Positions 28,085 to 40,671 are shown, numbered from the stretch's first letter. The stretch is 64,000 nt of DNA from Cristatella mucedo (GCA_009760855.2 WPIO01000005.1:7016001-7080000), one strand, 5' to 3'. Numbers and translations: made by a program. Notes: a model not told the origin generated them from the sequence alone.

Positions 28085-29075
28085 CAATAGGCGGTAAAAG
28101 GAGCTCAGACAGAAGAGGTGTGATGTGGCAGCTACACCGTTTTCGGCATATCGGACGAGCTACCGTGTTTTGCGCAAGCTGCTGACGTTTTAAGGCAAAG
28201 GCGAAGAGCCTGAATAAGGAATTCAAGTAATCTAGACGCGACGTCCACACACGTGAACTAGTTAGTCTATCGCTCCCGAATCCAAGCAGGCTCTGATTTT
28301 GGCTATTATTATTATTCGTCAGCTGAAAGTATACCACCTTGAAAGTAAGCGCCCATTCAAAGGAAAGTTGTTTCTGAACAGCACGCCCAGATAACGAACG
28401 GACAGACATCATAAGAATGATGCGGCATAAAGAAATCGTCACGGTCAATTTCTTCAACTTCGGAGTGACACTAGGTTTGCTACTAACTATTAGGTTGGTC
28501 TTATCATCGTTAGGTTTCAGGAAGTCAGTGGCAGCGCAAGAGACAACTTCGTTGCTGCAGGTTTTTAGGGTGGTTTCAGGGCGAGGCGAGGCAGAGAAGC
28601 AGCGAGGAAGCTAAAGGAGAAAAATAGGTAGAGGTGTCTGTCATCGAAAGCCAAGATCGTGCCAAGGCGATGACTGCGAGGGCTGCATGGCGAGCGTAGA
28701 CAGCGAAAAGAAGGGGGCCAAGACCACTGTCAGAGGGCACTACGACTACGAGACACTTGGAGCCTGCCACCCTAATGTCTGATAACCACGTGCACTTACA
28801 CGCAATCATCTACCACTGAGGTAGCAACTAGTTCAGTTACCGCTGTGCCATTTTTACCTATGCGTGTCGAGAGGCGCTCCCGGACGATCTGGTTTTCAAC
28901 TATACGAAATGTTGCTGAGAGTTCGAGGAGAACTTGCAAAGAGGCCAAAGGAAGGCTGGACGACAGATTCTTAGGGTCTCATAATTTAGGCGTTTGAATA
29001 CATTAGTGCCCGGAAAATAGCTATTTTTAGCAGAGAACGGTCTTCACCGGTAACCAGGGACATATCTACCTGCAT
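28085..29075 (-). mobile_element. LINE RT remnant, minus strand
   Basis: CHITPLLSELLLP near 28110, LGPLLFAVYARHA near 28700, and further matches to 18280-18700 (GCTCCCGGACGATCTGG, CCAGGGACATAT) up to about 29075. Confidence 0.65.
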
Positions 29076-29699
29076 ACAATTGTGGATCTGTGAGTCAATG
29101 AGTTCGTGAGTCTGTGAGTTAACGAGTCTGCGAGACAATGTGCCCTCGAGTCGGTAAGCACTCGTCGCCGACTTTGTGCTTATGTTATGGCATTTGTGAA
29201 TATTTACAATGCTCTAAAGGTGGTACAGCTACAGCGAGTTTTGTTTCAAAAATGGTAGAGGAGATATTGTTATAATTTGAACTATGTAGTTACACCATGC
29301 ACTCTCATAGTTTCATTGAACATTTTCAAACAAATTATGAATTGGCGATGAGAAGATTTTTATCAGAGTGCGATTTAAATGCAGTGGAGATTATCTCTTT
29401 GTGAAACAGATAAAAATGAAGAGTATAGCCAGGACCATCAGATTTAGTGATGGTCTGCCGATTGGTGATTCAGTGAGGCTAGGCCTTCAAGCAGCTGACA
29501 CTTGTATGTATGATCTGTGATTTTATAAATTAAATTTTTCAAGGATATTGTGGCAAAAGATTCTAACTGTAAAATAGCTTATTTATACGTAAAGTTGAAT
29601 CAATAATCTGTTTTAGTATTTTTCGAAATTTAGTTCATCAAAATACACTGAACTAATTAAGCTTTTAAGATGATTTTGTCTGCGATTGCATGCGGGTAC

Positions 29700-30880
29700 A
29701 TGTTAGTTAACAATTTTTATAGGTATTGGCAGCAGCAATAGCTGTATGCGCCTCGCAAGAACTGTTCGGGGGCCATTCGAGTGGACTAGTGGTATTCTTA
29801 GCTCTTGGGGAAATTTTAGCAAAGAGTTCAGTAAAAACAGGCGTGAAGGTGGAGAGAAAAGAGAAGCACAAGTTAAGTGGGCGAATGTCCGGCAGGGATT
29901 GCATGAGGGAATGAAGAACATTGTCCGTCTTAACTAAGATGATTCTGATTAAACGATTTGAAAACCGATTGCCATAGGGATCCAAGGACAGTCTGCTAGT
30001 TTTAGAACGTTTACGGTGGTTTGCAGAGGAAAATAATACTTTTGGGTCATTTATCTTGGATTTGACTATTTGAAAGTCCCTAAACTTTTCCTCAAATGAA
30101 AAGCGACGGACAGTGAATCTTAAATATTTCGTGAACTATTCAAGTTTTCGTTTAATATTTCACACTTTCTGTATGTCCTCCGTAAACCAAAGATCATCGA
30201 GGTGGTGGCGGACTAGTCTTACAGTCAGAGGTTTAAAATCACATGCGAGGTTGTAATAAAAACTATAAGAATAACAATTCATTTGATATGGCTCCCTCAG
30301 AGAGCCTAATATTTTTCTTGGCACTTTACAGTTGCTTCAAAAGAAGCACGATCAAATGATTAGCGGTAGAATGCTCAATGACAAGTATAACATGGTTAGG
30401 GGTGACATGCACAGGGTCAGCATGCTATTGTGGTTAGTGGCAGAATGCACGGTGTCAGAAAGCATCAGTACGTAAGGGCGAAATGCACGGACCCTCTCAG
30501 TGCTGTGATACATATATGCGTGTTTAGTTTCTTTCGAAATGTGCTCAAGTCAGGAGATGTCGCGATGCAAGTCGGAAGTGAGTTCCTGGCTTTGAGAGCA
30601 CACGAACCAAAGGCATTGTCTCCTGAGGATTTAAGGTTAGTAGGAGGTATATGTAAACAATCTTATTCTGAAAAGCGAGAGGCACGATGCTCACCTGGTG
30701 GGGGAGTGGATCTGACAGTTAGGCTGTAGTCAAAGAATGAAGAGATAGCTAGCGTCTTATTATTGAAATCCGGAGACCAGGCCATGGATATTGTACTTAG
30801 AATATAACGTCAGCTAGCGTCAGATTCGTGGTGGGCATATGGTCTTCGGTCAAGAGGTACATGCCACGCAGTAGCTGGCA
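29700..30880 (-). mobile_element. Two joined LINE pieces, minus strand
   Basis: 30269-30880 is a tail and ORF2 C-terminus of the (ATT)n family. 29700-30268 is an endonuclease/RT linker: read on minus, LVRHHLDDLWFTEDIQK, then KRKLE, then FSFLSTFTPVFTELFAKI. The order shows a separate insertion rather than one element. Confidence 0.6.
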
Positions 30881-31767
30881 GGTCTTCAACCTCAGTCTCA
30901 TTCAGCATCTACTTTATAAATTTACACGGGTGGCATAAATATAAGAACCAGAACCAAAAAAACCTATGGTTTTAACGAGGCCTCTTCTCACTAGAGGATT
31001 GCTCTCAGCCAGGTCTCTACGCTGTCGCTGTCTCTACGTCTTCAGAAAGTGCAGCTGTCCTGCCATTAGCGAAAATCTTGGCAGGTTCGGCTATGCCGCG
31101 GATAATGTTTCATTCCGATGCCATTACTTCGGGGATCGCGTGTATTCAAAACCTAGAGGATGTAGCATATCTAAGTTCTCTCACACTGCTTTATCAATAT
31201 CTCATACCTGGATGTATCGACTCTGGGTTGGTTGCTTGACTTGAGGGGTATCTGTAGAGACCCCTGGTTAAAAAATCTGATGGATGCCGAAAGTTCAAGG
31301 AATGCGATGCTCTTAGTAGTTACTCTTGTTTGCTTATTGCAGTCAAGGCTTACTATGATGAAGTCCAGGAGGCTGTCGCTTCTGTGTTTGCAAGATGAAC
31401 AGACATGAATCTACCGACAGACGAAAAGCGTTTGACGACAATACCTTCACGCAAAGTAGTCCGCTGAAGGCAGTGGAAGTGTCTTTCTGGTATGCGGGAG
31501 CCAATCGAGTTGTAGTCTCCATGGCCAGTACTCCTGCAGGCAAATGACAATAATGAAAAACTTCCAGCCGAAGTGCACTGGGTCTAAAATAAAAAGCGCT
31601 GGTCCACACCGAGGCACCAAGATTCTGTTTCCAAAGTCGGATAACTTTCCACGTTTGAGTCGCTTTGTAGTGCTGCTGCTGTAGGGCTGCTCTATATTAC
31701 ATCAGCCAGTATTAGCCACTCACCCGAAAAGGTGCTGGAAATGTGTGGCCGACTACCCGTCTGTGCA

Positions 31768-32790
31768 GCACAATATGTATCTCCGTCTGTAAATACACAA
31801 AGCCACAAAGACTATGTGTGTATTGCGTAAGAGAGTTTTGTAAAGCTCACTCACAGCCTAAGCGGCTTTCGGTACGCATTTGGTAGCCAACAGACTTCAT
31901 CTCACGCAACAAAGAGAAAGTAGGAAGCATAGCAGAGTCAGGAGAGCAGTTGAAGTAGTGAGTAGCATGGAAGTAGCAGCTCAGGACCGCTGAAAAGGAT
32001 GACCATATTCGGCAACAGGAGAGTAGCTGTTGTTGCGTAAGAATTGTTGAAGCGAGTTCCACAGTCTAGGACCTGCAGAGGTAAAGAGCCGTATTGGTTC
32101 ACTAGGTAAGGCGGTTGCTTTTCACGACCTCGGCTACGAGGTCGTGGGTTCGAATCTGCGGTGGGCGATTCCTTATCACCACTGCAAGCGGTGGTGAAAG
32201 TCGTAAAGACTCTTCTGTCACTATACAAAAAGAGGCTGTTAAATCAGCTAGTTATTTTTATATTATATTGTAAAGCTTCTATCTCCAACGGTTTTTAGGC
32301 GGAGGAATGGAACAGCTAATTTATTTTCCATACAGGACCTGAAGGCACGAGGAGGCTGAAACTGGTGCTTCAGCTAGGTGCGGAGGAGCCAAGCCGTGGT
32401 GGGCCTTGTGGGTCAACGCAAGAAATTTGCTCTGTGTCCGTTGATCAGCCTGTAGCCATCCTAGCTCTTTTAGCAAAGGAGATGAGTGATCAAATCTCTG
32501 GGACTTAGAAACTAGCCTTGCAGCCATATTCGTAGCCATTTGCTGTGGCGAAGTTGCTTTTTTTGACAGCCCAGCCAAAGAAGATTACAATAATCAAGCC
32601 GAGACAGAACTAAAGAACTAGTTGATTTTTGCAAGCCACCGTGGAAGACAGCTCATAATCTCAGATAGGGATCGGAAGTGATGGCTAGCTGCAGAAGCAG
32701 CGGAGGTTTTTATAGGGTTTAGACGCAGCAGAGGTTTTTAAAACTTGCAACTCGCAAACATGATCAGAGATGAACAGTAAGCTTTATAGA
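31768..32790 (-). mobile_element. (ACATT)n-family LINE, minus strand, split by a SINE
   Basis: Tail at 31770 (GTATCTCCGTCTGTAAAT read on plus), coding remnant to about 32090, a SINE at 32097-32269, then continuation through 32280-32790 matching the 8-kb copy. Removing the SINE restores the sequence around AGAAGCTTTA|GCTCTGCAGG seen in the other copies. Confidence 0.8.
32097..32269 (+). mobile_element. tRNA-derived SINE (family A) inserted in a LINE
   Basis: Pol III box A TGGTTCACTAGG and box B GGTTCGAATCTG around 32111 and 32150, then a tail running GACTCTTCTGTCACTATAC to AAATCAGCTAG. GTAAAG flanks both sides (32091-32096 and 32270-32275) as target-site duplication. Interrupts the minus-strand LINE. 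Confidence 0.8.
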
Positions 32791-32958
32791 ACATGTAATA
32801 GTTGGATTGGCCAAGGGTCGACAGAATCTTTAAATTTTGCATTCGTTTTTGTTAATTGCTACATTTTAGACAAGAAATTCGCACACTTGTGCCTCCACAA
32901 AGATGAAAATTTGGTCAGCTTGGGATTGAGTGACGTTTTTTATTGGCAATTTGCATCT

Positions 32959-32959
32959 G

Positions 32960-32990
<31 letters not shown>
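32959..32990. repeat. (CT)n microsatellite
   Basis: About 26 bp CT then CTTCTCTTACTC. Confidence 0.9.
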
Positions 32991-33149
32991 TACTCTTCTA
33001 CGCTGCACGCTGTGCTCATGTTAAACTCAGCATAGGTATGCACACATGGATCTTGAACACTATTGCATACGAATCTTACATGGTTTCCTCAAATGAAAAG
33101 GATATATGATAACAACCCGGAAGTAAGTTGTCACGCGGACTCTCGCGAA

Positions 33150-33163
33150 CACACACACACACA

Positions 33164-33217
<54 letters not shown>

Positions 33218-33218
33218 A

Positions 33219-33248
<30 letters not shown>
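33150..33248. repeat. (CA)n microsatellite
   Basis: About 98 bp CA with spaced AAA interruptions in a near-regular register; Z-DNA-prone. Confidence 0.97.
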
Positions 33249-33251
<3 letters not shown>

Positions 33252-33360
33252 CCCACATAGTCTTTGTGATTCGTCCTTCGTGTGCAAGTACCTGCTTACA
33301 CTGCGCCTGCTGCTTGCGGATGTTACCACCAGTCATTTGGTATTGCTTTCTCTACAGCAT

Positions 33361-33436
33361 CTGTAAATTGCCCTAGAAAGAGATTCAGTTCCCTAAGAGC
33401 ACTATACAAATGTATTATTATTGTTATTATTATTAC
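33361..33436 (+). mobile_element. LINE hairpin tail, mutated
   Basis: TGCCCTAGAAAGAGATTCAG..AGAGCACTATACAAATG then ATT repeats. Directly after the (CA)n array. Confidence 0.55.
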
Positions 33437-34689
33437 ACACAAATACATCTTATTTCTAAAGCAATTGGACAATACGTCGAATAAGGAATTAATCGATAAG
33501 CCACAGATGCGGCTCATAAGGTCATTGCAGCGGGTTTCACGCAAAAAAGAACTACTTGTTAACGTATTCTGACTGCAGACGGCTGCTTTTCAAAACATCT
33601 TAATCATCGTTAGCAGATGGAGAGTGAATATCAGTAATACGTGCTATCTGCCTAACATGAGATTTATTCAGAAATACAAAACAAATGAGTTTTTTCAGGT
33701 CAACGATAACTGCACCGTTCGAACTTACATTCCGTAAATGGAAATCTCCGCTGAATTATTTGCTAGCGCTGATGGGAAGAAAGCCCACGCAATTTTTCTT
33801 AAATGCGAGTAAAAAAATGCGCTTTCATAGGTAAATTAAAATTTAATAGTAAGATTTCATAGTTTTATAAAATTTTTAAGGATTCCGAATTAGAGTCATG
33901 CTGATTCATTAGCCACCATTCATTAGGGAGATGAGATCGCGAGTAGATTTGCTGACCGGCATTGGCCAATGGGAAGAGAGCCCGCAAAGTTGGAAAATTT
34001 AAATCACACGCTGGTCTTTCTCTGTTGAAAATAAAAATGTATCAGGTAAAGGTAATTTATTGAAAATTTTTTAAAATACCTTTCCATTTTTTCTTCTACA
34101 CAGATTATGCTAAAGCAAGCATACACCGCAAGAATAGCTTTCAACGGGGCTGGCTCTTCAGCTAAATCAACGGATGCTCAGGTCAGCCTTCCCAGGCAAT
34201 GTTTTATATTACTGTGATTTTTAGCGGGTTTAGGCTAGCTTAGCTATAAAACTGTTGCACCTCTCGGCAAAAATGACGCAACGGTGCACATTTAAGGTTT
34301 GTTGACACTGTTTCGAACATACAACGAGAAAAGTATCTATCAAGATGGTGGCATCTTGTAAAACAAATAAGAAAGCTGTGTCAAAATAACCGAACATACT
34401 TTTTCATTCTTAAAAAGACCGAATAAGAAGAACAGCGAAACCCAAGCACATCACAAGGGCACGCCAAAAATCCTTAGCATCGAGAAAGCATTATCGACAA
34501 CCAGGAGAAATTTATCTTGATATAAATTCTGAGACGCACAGCGAGCCATCAAGGGAGACCGATCAAAACCATACACATTAGTAATTAGCATCACCCACTA
34601 AGGATCTAAGCAAACTCCTCAAAAATCACTAGCGGCAGCTACCAAATAGGAGCTAAGCAATAAAAAACCCTGAGCACATTAAAATTTCA

Positions 34690-35260
34690 ATTGTTGCAAA
34701 CGCATGGACTAATTTGTATGTAGTATCCCTGTTCAAGCAGGACCAAATTTTTGCAATATAGCGTAGCTGAAAGTAGGATGACTTGACTGTAGAGCTGATG
34801 TGGTCGTCTAGCGAGCGAAAGGTACCTTGGAACAGAACCTTTGTACTTCATGCAGATGCCAGAGGAGATATGCTGACTCCGCCGATTTAGAGGGGTAGTT
34901 TTTTCACTGTAAGATTTATTCGAGGTTTGCAAGTAACAAATAAGTTAGTTTTGTCATCTTTGAGTTTGACAAAAATTTGCTGCCATCCAAAAGTAGACGC
35001 CAGCAATGTACTCAGCACACTATTTAAGAGATTTAATCGTGCTCCGTGGCTGAGGAAGCATAGTTACAGCTGCGCGTCATCCCCATAGAAGTGAAAGCCA
35101 AGATTGTAGTTGGAAATCGCATAGGCAAGAGGAAGATCCAAATTGTAAGAAGTAGTAGACCCAACTCATCAGCAGTGCATTTTATGACGAAGCGCAAGAA
35201 AAACATTGGTAGCTAGGCAGCTACCAATGTTTCAAACCGAGGAACTGACCAACCGTTATG
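34690..35260 (-). mobile_element. LINE RT fragment, minus strand, in intron B-C
   Basis: Read on minus, residues corresponding to KLKDDKTNLFVTCKPR and the QSSHPTFSYAILQK segment match the same region of the 24-kb and 46-kb copies. No tail. Confidence 0.5.
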
Positions 35261-35692
35261 CAGTAAGGAAACAATTAACCAAAACGACAAGCAGCGCCGA
35301 CCAGCAGTTAGTTATACAATGAATAAGTAGCTGGCGCGCTGGAAAATACGCAGGTACATCTACAGCCACTCGAAAGCTAGCAAATTAAGAATAACTAAAA
35401 ATTGGAATCATCAAAAAACCTCCAACGATGCACTTTCAAGAGATAAGGCCGAAAATATACATAACCAGCTAAAAGTAGTACTCGCAAAAAGGTGCGCAGT
35501 AGCAGCCATTACGAAGAACGCAAGCAATTTATGTGGATGGAATCAATTGCAGTTACTTAACGGCTATGCCGTTTTAAGGCCATACGCTGCCCTTGCCTCC
35601 CCCCGACGCCTGTGCTGCTCAAATAGCATTCACAAGCCCTTAAAGTCACGCATTCACAGCCCAACTTACGAGTATGCCAATTTTTGTTATAG

Positions 35693-35855
35693 GATTTTTA
35701 ACATTCGCCAAGCAAACTACCTCACTCCAGCAAACCTCTCGAGATTCCGGACAACTAAGTGCGACAGCAATAGTTGCCATCGCAATCAGTGTGTGCGTCG
35801 GTGTCGTCATCCTCGGCGGCCTAGCTGTGGTACTGAGCCGTGTCCTGACAAAAAA
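35693..35855 (+). CDS. Ig-superfamily receptor, exon C (stalk and transmembrane helix)
   Basis: 163-nt exon entering in phase 1 (acceptor TTTTTGTTATAG) and leaving in phase 2 (donor AA|GTAAAG at 35856). It encodes a Ser/Thr/Gln-rich stalk (FLTFAKQTTSLQQTSRDSG) followed by about 23 hydrophobic residues (AIVAIAISVCVGVVILGG and on) and the stop-transfer sequence SRVLTK. This fits a type I single-pass receptor. Reading through the donor gives an immediate stop (LTKK then TAA). A retained intron or intronic polyadenylation would therefore give a receptor with almost no cytoplasmic tail. An alternative acceptor at 35730 (CTCCAG) would start the exon in phase 0 and does not match exon B. The helix is clear; membership in the same gene rests on phase matching and order. 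Confidence 0.62.
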
Positions 35856-36217
35856 GTAAAGCCCTTGCATGCTCAAGCTTTACAGCAGAATTAATGTTTA
35901 ATGTTTACCCTATGTAGCACTTTAGTGTGAAAAAAAGGAAAGCTCCGTCGCCTACCGTTAAGAAAAAATAATTGACTAAAATTTCAACTTTAACTTTAAG
36001 TTCGTATGTCAACTTTTGAAATTCCTCCATTCCTGAGCAATGTAAACCTGACCATCGTTTGTAAGATGTACCAGATAATTAGCTCACCTTTGCTCTAAAA
36101 CACTAATTTCCTCACTTAAATAGTGCACTAGATCCAGCCAAAATTATTGTAATTATGCATAAATAGATGTATAGTATTCGCCCTTCAGCATCTAGGCTTC
36201 ATGGAAAAATTAAAGTA

Positions 36218-36512
36218 CCGTAATTTTACGAGTATAAATCGCATTTTTTGAATTCTTTGAATAAACAAACCTGCGACTGATAAACTGCTGACAATTCAGA
36301 CATTGACAATATTACAAAAGACTATGAAAATATTAGCAGTAGTACTGATAAAAAATTCTTGTAAATTGCGATGATTAAAGCAAACTTATCTTAATAAAAA
36401 GGAGCTATACATTCAGTCATAATATTTCGATAAACACTTTTTCAAAAAAGTTTGTCCATAAATTTAATGTGCGACTTATACTTGGGTGCGACTTCTACTC
36501 GTACAAATACAG
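36218..36512 (+). mobile_element. Short non-autonomous pogo-like element with TA target duplication
   Basis: 295 bp with ends CCGTAATTTTACGAGTATAA and, read inward from the right, CTGTATTTGTACGAGTAGAA. TA dinucleotides at 36216-36217 and 36513-36514 flank it. Its interior shares the stretch CAGACATTGACAATATT..GAAGACTATGAA-like sequence with the acidic tail region of the 44-kb element, so it is a deletion derivative of the same family. It lies in the intron between exons C and D of the Ig receptor. Confidence 0.65.
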
Positions 36513-36639
36513 TAATAGAATTTCAATGACTGTGACCTCTCAATCAAAGAAGACAGCAATTCTTCAAGACTCTTTTCCCAATGCACTTCGTCTACTATGA
36601 ATTGATCTAATGCTGCAATGCATAAATAACATAATAAGT

Positions 36640-37870
36640 ATGTCATTAGCCTCAAAGTCATGCTCCCAAATCTTTCAAAAAGACTTTAGTCGTCAGGTCA
36701 CTACTCAAGAAAGCAACACTAGACCAAGAGAACTTGAGCAACTACCGCCCAGTCTCCTTTCTACTATTCCTATCAAAGACATTGCAATGAGTCACGGCAG
36801 ACCAGCTGAATTCGTACATTAAAACTTTACACCTATCTTGTAATTTCCAGTCTGGTTTAAGAGCTAATCCTTGCACAGAGTCAGCATTGCTTCGGGTGTA
36901 TAACGACCTACTTTGGAATGCAGACTTAGGTAGAGTATGTCTGGTTGTTTTGCTCGATCTTTCGGCTGCTTTTAATACTATCGATCACAAAGTTCTTCTC
37001 GAGCGCCTCTCATCTCGACTGGGCATCACTGGTACTACAATGCATTGGTTAAAGACATTTCTCAGTGGGAGACTCTAGAGTATTAATGCGAATGGAAAGC
37101 GATTATCCGAGGAGCCACTTCAGTATGTGGTACCGCAGGGTTCTGTGCTTGGTCCCATTCTTTCTTCGGTTTATACTGTCCTTCTTGCCGATGTGATTGC
37201 CAAGCACAACCCAGCTTTCACTTCAATACAGATAGTACTCAGTTGTACCTTTGCTTTGATCCCTCCCAACCCTCGAGCATGTCAAATTCTCTCGATTCCC
37301 TTGCTGCATGCATTGATGACATCCGCACAAGGATCGCAGCCAAGTTTCTTAAATTTAACGATGATTAAACCAACTTGCTAGTTGTAGGCAAACCATGTGT
37401 GATTCAGAAATGGGAAAACCTTCAGCTCAAAATCGGCACAGTCAGCACGTTTACTTTTGAACCTGTATGAAATCTAGGTGCTCTGTTCTAAATTGACCTT
37501 TCATTTGACGACTAAATCAGCAGCTCCACAGTCAAGTCTGCCTACGTTTATCTGCGTACGTAACATAGCTAAAATTCGGGCTTGCTAAGACAGGGATACC
37601 ACATCATACTTGATCCATGCGATTGTGACACCCCGTTTCGACTTCTGTAACTCGCTGCTTGCTAGTCTACAGGCCAGTGCAAATGGGCGCTTAAAGCTGG
37701 TGCAAAATTGTTTAGCTAGATTTTTCAGTCGTGAGCGTTGCAGATGCCACATCACACCACTTCTCGCCGAGCTGCACGGGCTCCCAGTCAAGCAACGCAT
37801 CGACTTCAAGTTTTTTTTACTCAATTTTATTTCCCTTCATTCCTTGGCTCCTGCAGACCTATGAGATGAG
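36640..37870 (+). mobile_element. (ATT)n-family LINE, RT core, in intron C-D
   Basis: RT motif A VVLLDLSAAFNTIDHKVLL near 36950, motif B VPQGSVLGPILSSVYT near 37130, LADVIAKHNP, then LHGLPVKQRIDFK near 37790. Frameshifts and a stop near 37077. No tail, ending abruptly at about 37870. Confidence 0.78.
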
Positions 37871-38623
37871 GGTCTAGGAACCGACGTCGTGACATTACCG
37901 AGTTGATGAATTTGAAACAAGCTAAATCACTCATGTTTCTCACTACATTGGATCCATTGGTAGGAATTTTCCTTCAAATCCTTATGCATGCTGAATACGG
38001 ACACATCAGAACCAATACACATGCTTCCTATCCAGCACATGTGAATTCCTAAAATAAATTTAGTTCTCATATGACGATATGAAAGCGTCTTATTCTTAAG
38101 AATATTATGAAGACTGTGCTCTAAATAGCCAAACCACCATAAAGTGAAAATAAGTCTGGCAGGTATGTGAAATGCATCAGACTGGAGGTTGTTAGGGAAA
38201 GTTGAGTAACTAATAGTGCAGCTCAAGCGGCAATCAGAATTTTTTAATTTAAATTTAAATCTTACATTATGATTAACATAAAACTACTCTTCTGATAAAA
38301 TCTTGCAGCCTCTTAGCATTTCCCTTATAAGAAGTGACATGGTTTCGTAGGCCGGTTTTTATGATATATGGGAAGCTTGTCACCGATGAAGGTGACAGAA
38401 TAATATTCTGATATTCCATGAGACAGATAAGGCATTTTTCAAGTTCCAAGTTTTGTATAAATGCTATTATTACACAAGCTCGTGGTTTTTGAGATGGCTC
38501 AGCTTCAGTGGCACTCGCTGCTCGCTGTCCACCCGGCTGCTGCTTTCTGTCGTTGTGCCCTAATGTGCCTATTGATATGCAGTACTGCTAATGCTGCTGG
38601 CGCTGTCTGCTTGAAAAATCTAC

Positions 38624-38772
38624 AATTCATTTGTATAGCGTCCTAAAAGAACCAAATCTCTATTCAGGCGCCTCGCATATGCCGCAGGGCTTGAACCCAT
38701 GACTTCTGTCGTAAAAGTGAGCACCTTGACCTCGATTGTGAAAGGCGAGCTACTTAACCCCTGTGTCGAACC
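38624..38772 (-). mobile_element. SINE family B, minus strand, diverged
   Basis: Tail TTCATTTGTATAGCGTCCTA, box B complement GGGCTTGAACCCATGAC, then a longer, mutated head ending TTCGACACAGG-type on minus. Older than the 15-kb copy. Confidence 0.6.
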
Positions 38773-39425
38773 AGGGCGCTATCTTCAAAGAGTTCAGTAT
38801 TTCGAAATATTTAATACTTAAGTATTCATCATCAGCCAACCTTTTTGATATAGGTATGTGACCTAAAAGCTCTAGAGTGAGCTAATTACCGCACTGTTTC
38901 AGACCGTGCTCTCGATAATCCAGGCGCTGGCAGGGTAATCACCGCAGGGACGGGTTCAATCACTGGTGACTGCTTGTTTCAAGTAATAGCTAATTGCCGG
39001 TCCATGGAGAGGTTGGTGATAATGTGACGGCGAAAGTCGGTACTGGGTATCGCATTAACAGTGGTAAACAGTGCGCGAGAATAGCAGCCGTCTAACTGGT
39101 AAGAAAAAAATACCAGGCGACTGATGCACTGTCTTAGCTGGCTTACTTCTGTAACCCAGCTGGCTCACTAAATTCTCTTCGTTTGTTCATGTTTTGCTTC
39201 CGGTTTTACAATCCAATTTATCCGGCCAACGATATTTACGGTGGGCCAACCGCACTTGATCCTTGGCGCATGCTGGCTCATTGCTTCTCATAAGCTAGAG
39301 GACCATTTTCCACGGCTTGCTCGCCACTTTTGCACTGCTGGTTCAAAAACAACATTGCTAATGGTATCACGCCCAGCCAGAAGTACTTCTCAAGCATGGT
39401 TAGCTTAATAATAACTTTTATATAT

Positions 39426-39541
39426 TAAGCATGATATTACTCACCATTCAATTACATTTCCCTTTGCAGCAAATGTAGAGCGCCTAGAGAGATTGAGTTC
39501 TCTGAGGACGCTTTATCAAGTGCATTATTATTATTATTATA
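39426..39541 (+). mobile_element. (ATT)n LINE tail only
   Basis: 3'UTR end (AAGCATGATATTACTCACC), hairpin 39476-39521, (ATT)n to 39540. Confidence 0.75.
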
Positions 39542-39667
39542 AAATGTAGTTATTATCAACGAGCAAAGTTGTTAGCATCTTAAAGCTGGTTTTGCATGGT
39601 GAGTCTTGCTTTCCTATTTACTTCTGTCCTACTTCGGTCTTCTTGCTCTTATAAGTTTTACACGGCA

Positions 39668-39832
39668 AGTCTTTGCCGCACTGGCTTGAGCCAGTGGGGC
39701 AGGTGCTTGCTTCCAATTGAGGTCAAGGTGAATGCAGTTGATGACCGAGGTCGTTGGTCTCGAGCCCTGGGGCCTATTTAAAGCGCCTAAATAGAGCTTT
39801 ACTTCTCTTAGGGCTCTAACGAATTTTATTTT
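39668..39832 (+). mobile_element. SINE family B, plus strand, diverged
   Basis: TGGCTTGAGCCAGTGGGGCA head, GGTCGTTGGTCTCGAGCCC box B, tail AAAGCGCCTAAATAGAGCTT..TAGGGCTCTAACGAA. Carries an extra AATGCAGTTGATGACCGA segment shared with the 42.3-kb copy, marking a subfamily. Confidence 0.58.
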
Positions 39833-40671
39833 TAATTTTTCCTCAGACTCTCGCTTCCCACCGGCTTCGCCCCCAGAGTGATTTAAGGAACACTGCTTTT
39901 GTTAAAGAGGTCGGTAAAGGCCCTCCAGTATGCACCTCCGGGTGAATTGTAACCTTCCGTGACTGCTTGTATCGCCTGCCGCCTCACTATTTGGCTCTTT
40001 TATGACGAGCTCGTAGTTTGCCGCGTACAGGGAGTCTCGTTGAACACTTAGACAATTTCGCCGGTTGATTAATCTCACCTTAACCTTTATCCTTGTCGGG
40101 GCCTATGATAGGTCGTTTGCTAATTCTTGCCTGAGTCTTGGCCTAGATGTGGAACCACGTTTGGCTGCTCCGTCTTACTTAAGTATCACTAAGTCTTGTA
40201 CCACCCTCATTATTGCTGACGTAAACAACGAAGAAAAAGTAAGACAGAATTATGAAGGAATCACGACTCACGATGTAACCCGGCTTAACGGACCTTTGCA
40301 TACTGCGGGTGGAAAGGAGAGAACCAGTCACCGCCAGAAATTCTGCAGTGCCTGTACTGTCTCAATAAACTCACAAAGCGCGTACGGCGTTATTCTCTCA
40401 AAGCGAAACTCCTTACGAACCGGCTGGCGAAAATGATCAACTTTGGACTGCACACACTTTGCGCCGCGAAGCCTACTTAAAAATCGCAATTGCTTTTTTC
40501 GTACCGGCAGAAAATCGAGCGTCGAGACGCGGCTAGGTAGAATACATAGACGGGCTGGCGGCGCAAACAAATATTCCAAGCGCTACCGCGCCCTACTACC
40601 GCTTCGCGATCCGCCAGCGGCGCTGCATTCGGGTGCTCTGAGCTCTCGTCGATCTCTCTCTCTCTCCGCAG

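Larger units (their letters stand above)
37871..40671. other. Intron C-D of the Ig gene, right part
   Basis: Holds two SINE copies and a LINE tail listed separately. GC rises from about 40.4 kb toward exon D. The plus frame at 40065-40436 is not supported as an exon. Confidence 0.45.

Noticed and set aside
30966-31244. Plus-strand frame with SFRCHYFGDR, vaguely like an Ig B-strand
   Set aside because: No matching F-strand motif, poor splice context and no similarity to exon A beyond a cysteine.
33063-33376. His-Thr and Cys-Val repeat frames
   Set aside because: Translation of the (CA)n array.
34104-34181. Possible extra stalk exon of the Ig receptor (acceptor TTCTACACAG, donor CAG|GTCAGC)
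   Set aside because: It is open only in phase 0. Entering from exon B in phase 1 it hits a TAA, and the clean phase-1 acceptor of exon C makes it unnecessary. Could be a cryptic or alternative exon.
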